Assembly (NCBI GenBank): GCA_002419385.1
Contig: DIFZ01000056.1
Location: 52,456-116,455, forward strand
From: Geobacter sp. UBA5735
GTDB taxonomy: Bacteria; Desulfobacterota; Desulfuromonadia; Geobacterales; Geobacteraceae
DNA: 64,000 bases
Direction: 5' to 3'
Shown: positions 61,519 through 64,000 of the stretch, in pieces
Layout of the letters: each line of letters begins with the position of its first letter
Position numbering within the stretch: the stretch's first letter is position 1
Position numbers and translations under genes: made by a program
Notes under the pieces: model-generated
Told to the model about the DNA's origin: nothing
The model's input: the letters and a program-made list of their open reading frames with translations, nothing else
The model's database searches: none

Positions 61519-63723
61519 TTGAGTACACAGAAAGACAAATTTCTGGCAAGTGCGCAGAAATATATCCAGAAGGGCCAGTTCGAAAGAGCTCTCAAGGATT
61601 ATGAGCAGGTGGTGACTGCGGATCCCAAGGATGTGAAGCACCGGCAGAAACTGGCTGAGCTGATGGTCAGGTGCAACCGGCGTGAAGATGCCATACGGGA
61701 ATATGAAACCATTGCCAAGTACTATGATGAAAACGGTTTCAATCTGAAATCCATCGCTGTCTATAAACAGATACAGCGCCTTGATCCTTCCAATATCGGG
61801 ATTTCCGTTGCGCTTGCCCAGCTCAATGAAAAACAGGGACTCATCGGCAATGCCTTGAGCGAATACAAGACGGTTTACGATCACTTCCACAAAGCAGGGC
61901 AGGTCGAGGAAGTACTCAACATCCTGGAAAAGATGAAAGGGGTGGATCCCCAGAATGTGGACGTCCGCATGAAGCTTGCGGAGACTTGTTACAGTGCGGG
62001 TCACAAAGACCGGGCCTATGATGAATTTAACGGCCTGGCCATGTCTCTCCGGGACAAGGGAAAAAAGGAGGTGTTCGAGCGCGTCTGCCAGAGAATCCAG
62101 GATCTCTTCCCGGACAGGAAGGAAGGGGTGCTCGATATCCTGGCGTCACAGGTGAGTGGCGGCATGGCGGAGGACTCGTTGCCCAAGCTGCAAAAGCTGC
62201 TGGAAGCCGAACCGGGCAACACCAGGGTAATGGCTCTGCTTGCGGAAGCGTATCGCGTCTCCGGAGAAGCCGAAAAGGGCCGGGAGATGCTGCTCGGGAT
62301 TCTCAGGATCAACCCCGCTGACCTGGATGCGATCAAGGGGATCATCGAGAGCGAAATGGAAGGCGGATCGCCGGAAGGCAGTGTGGCTCAGTTGCAGCGG
62401 TATCTGCCCGCGCTCATGGAATCCGGGTGCAATGCCGACGCTGAACGCTATTATACCCGGCTCCTGGACCATAATCCCTATGACATCAGGCTCCTCGAAG
62501 GGCTGAAAACTCTGTACGAGGCGACCGGAGAACAGTCCAAGCTTGCCGATGTTCTGGTAAGCATTAACCTCCTCTCGCAGGAAACCTCCGGCGAGGCGCA
62601 GGACGAACCGGAAGAAGCTTACCCGGATACTCTCCAGGCCGAAGGAGAGGCGCCCGACTTCCCGTGGCAGGACGAGATCGATCTTTCCTTTGACCATGAC
62701 GTGGAATCCGCTTCCGCTCAGGAGAATCCGGAAGCGGGTCCTGTCATGCTGAGTGCCGAGGAACTTGCGGACAGGAGCGAGACAACGCCAGAGGCGGCAA
62801 GGGATGTTTTTGACATAGACATTTCTTTCGATCTGTCCGATCTGCAGGAAATGGCTGATGCCGGTGAAGGGGAAACAGAGGTGAGGGGAGCGTTCCAATC
62901 CGGACAGGAGCCTCCCGGAGAAGACGGTGCCGCAGCGGGAATGACGGTGCCTGACTTTCTGGAGGGACTGGACGTGGGCATTTCCCCTGGGGTGGAAATC
63001 CCGCCACCTGCAGAACTGCCGCCTGAAGAGGATTGCATTACGCTCTCCGAGGAATTGCCTGAAGCGGAAATAGTCCTGGAGCCGGAATCCGGGGAAGGAA
63101 CGCTGGTTGAGGTTCCGGATTTGCTGCCTGAATCGGAGCTGGTTATGGCTCCTGAGCCCGAGGATGCTGCGCCGCTTGAAGAAAGAGTCCCCGGTCTGTT
63201 TGAGGTGGAGCCTTGCGAGGATGCCGGTGACAGTTCCGATCAGGACGGGATGGTTCCGAGGTTCAAAGAAAGCCTTGACAGCCAGGTTGATTCGGCTGAC
63301 ACGGAAACCAGGTACAATCTCGGCATCGCGTATATGGAAATGGACCTCTACGACGAGGCGATCGGAGAGTTCCGGGTTGCTCGAAACGATCCGGACAGGT
63401 TTCTCGACTGCATTACCCTGGAGGGAATGTGTCACGGGAAAAAGGGAGATTTCGCGAGTGCTGAAAAACTGTTCATCGACGCACTGTCACGTGATGGCCT
63501 CGACACCGACCGGATTCTGAGCCTCCGTTATGAACTGGGAGTCTTGTACGAAACCGCCGGCAACAGGGATGGCGCCCTCAAGGTTTTCGGCGAGATTTTC
63601 CAGGTCAGTCCCGGATTCCGCGACACCATGAAGAAGATTGCCAGGTTGAGCGACAAGGAGAACGGTTCCCTGGATCTGTCGGACATCAACGACGCTGATC
63701 TGGAACTTGACAAACTGGCGTGA
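61519..63723 (+). CDS. Large TPR-repeat protein with acidic central region
   Basis: This is a 734-residue protein. The N-terminal half (about 1-345) is a run of TPR-like helical pairs (YIQKGQFERALKDYEQVVTADPKD, IAVYKQIQRLDPSNIGISVALAQLNEKQGL). Residues about 350-590 are acidic, Glu/Pro-rich and of low complexity, and the C-terminus (about 610-715) returns to TPR repeats (RYNLGIAYMEMDLYDEAIGEF, ELGVLYETAGNRDGALKVF). Start TTG 61519 follows GAGGGTGAG. There is no signal peptide. It is probably a cytoplasmic scaffold; the partner is unknown. Similar long TPR proteins are common in Geobacter. Confidence 0.82.
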   Translation: MSTQKDKFLASAQKYIQKGQFERALKDYEQVVTADPKDVKHRQKLAELMVRCNRREDAIREYETIAKYYDENGFNLKSIAVYKQIQRLDPSNIGISVALAQLNEKQGLIGNALSEYKTVYDHFHKAGQVEEVLNILEKMKGVDPQNVDVRMKLAETCYSAGHKDRAYDEFNGLAMSLRDKGKKEVFERVCQRIQDLFPDRKEGVLDILASQVSGGMAEDSLPKLQKLLEAEPGNTRVMALLAEAYRVSGEAEKGREMLLGILRINPADLDAIKGIIESEMEGGSPEGSVAQLQRYLPALMESGCNADAERYYTRLLDHNPYDIRLLEGLKTLYEATGEQSKLADVLVSINLLSQETSGEAQDEPEEAYPDTLQAEGEAPDFPWQDEIDLSFDHDVESASAQENPEAGPVMLSAEELADRSETTPEAARDVFDIDISFDLSDLQEMADAGEGETEVRGAFQSGQEPPGEDGAAAGMTVPDFLEGLDVGISPGVEIPPPAELPPEEDCITLSEELPEAEIVLEPESGEGTLVEVPDLLPESELVMAPEPEDAAPLEERVPGLFEVEPCEDAGDSSDQDGMVPRFKESLDSQVDSADTETRYNLGIAYMEMDLYDEAIGEFRVARNDPDRFLDCITLEGMCHGKKGDFASAEKLFIDALSRDGLDTDRILSLRYELGVLYETAGNRDGALKVFGEIFQVSPGFRDTMKKIARLSDKENGSLDLSDINDADLELDKLA

Positions 63724-64000
63724 TGCCGGAAACTGATCCCGGCATGACTGCCATGGGCAGTCCGCCGGGAAGACGCTTTCCGCTGCGAAAAACGTCAGCC
63801 TCCCCTTGAATCCCAGCGCGCATGCCCGGTTTTGCCGCTCCGCTGCCGTTCCTTCTTCCTTCCTTCCCGAATATTCTCGCGCCTCATTTTTGTTGGTTTG
63901 CTGCACGACAATCCCTCCGTATACGATTAAATACGGCTTGTAATTTGCTGGTGGATGCATGATAATTCAGCCGCCGGCAGTGTCTTCCGGTTTGGTCTGT
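63724..64000. other. Window-end intergenic sequence with hairpins
   Basis: No supported gene. ATGCCGG and CCGGCAT (around 63722-63745) can form a hairpin just after the TPR stop, but no T run follows. CCGTAT and ATACGG (63917-63922 and 63931-63936) form another short inverted repeat in AT-richer DNA, perhaps part of a promoter for a gene beyond the window. Confidence 0.4.

Noticed and set aside
62146..63435. Long minus-strand frame (429 codons) inside the TPR gene
   Set aside because: It is the antisense shadow of a high-GC coding frame; it has no recognisable domain, no ribosome-binding site, and the plus-strand TPR protein explains the region.

Overview
The window looks like a contiguous chromosomal segment of a Geobacterales bacterium (Geobacter and relatives, Desulfobacterota, formerly Deltaproteobacteria). 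The main evidence is gene order. An icd-mdh-korDABC block and a lysS-lolCD-bamA-skp-lpxD-fabZ-lpxA-(gnnA-gnnB)-lpxB-msbA-waaA-lpxK block are both typical of that group. Coding density is high, many neighbouring genes overlap at ATGA or GTGA junctions, and there are several two-component or HD-GYP regulators. I see no rRNA, tRNA, CRISPR array, insertion sequence or phage gene. The genus call is inference from gene order and protein character; no database search was done.

Region 1 (1-5.5 kb): the 3' end of lnt, then prfB with its programmed +1 frameshift, a SPOR-NlpC/P60 envelope protein, a DUF1015 protein, an EVE-domain protein and an exported DUF4139 protein. Region 2 (5.7-22.5 kb): lysS followed by outer-membrane biogenesis genes. 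These cover lipoprotein release (LolC, LolD), the barrel assembly machine (BamA), periplasmic chaperoning (Skp) and most of the lipid A/Kdo pathway (LpxD, FabZ, LpxA, GnnA, GnnB, LpxB, MsbA, WaaA, LpxK). The gnnA-gnnB pair between lpxA and lpxB predicts lipid A built on UDP-GlcNAc3N, with extra amide-linked chains. LpxK carries a C-terminal Trm112-like zinc ribbon.

Region 3 (22.5-30.3 kb): a compact pseudaminic acid operon, pseB-pseC-pseF-pseG/H (fused)-pseI. An AT-rich unknown gene follows, with features of capsule or Kdo-transferase-like glycosyltransferases, and then a small polytopic membrane protein. These two genes are the best candidates in the window for an undescribed function: attaching the nonulosonic acid to a surface glycan. 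Region 4 (30.5-35.8 kb): the TCA block icd-mdh-korDABC, with a perfect 17-bp palindrome upstream of icd.

Region 5 (35.8-49.3 kb) is mixed housekeeping. It holds a CAP-domain secreted protein, trmJ-semiSWEET, lemA with two TPM-domain proteins, a GDT1/UPF0016 transporter, a TonB-like protein, galU and folD. It continues with fmdB, a yggT-divIVA-yggU-CBS operon, a small HTH protein, ubiE/menG, a CdaA-YbbR fusion diadenylate cyclase and a LysM-NlpC/P60 hydrolase. Region 6 (49.3-64 kb): an HD-GYP response regulator, a YkgJ-type Cys-cluster protein, an AGCS symporter and recD2. It ends with a FecR-LysM/CHASE2 hybrid kinase operon behind a promoter overlapping a perfect palindrome, a divergent polysaccharide deacetylase, an HD/PDE-like protein and a large TPR protein.

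Recognisable sigma70-type promoters and two intrinsic terminators are listed where the sequence is good enough; several of them help choose start codons.
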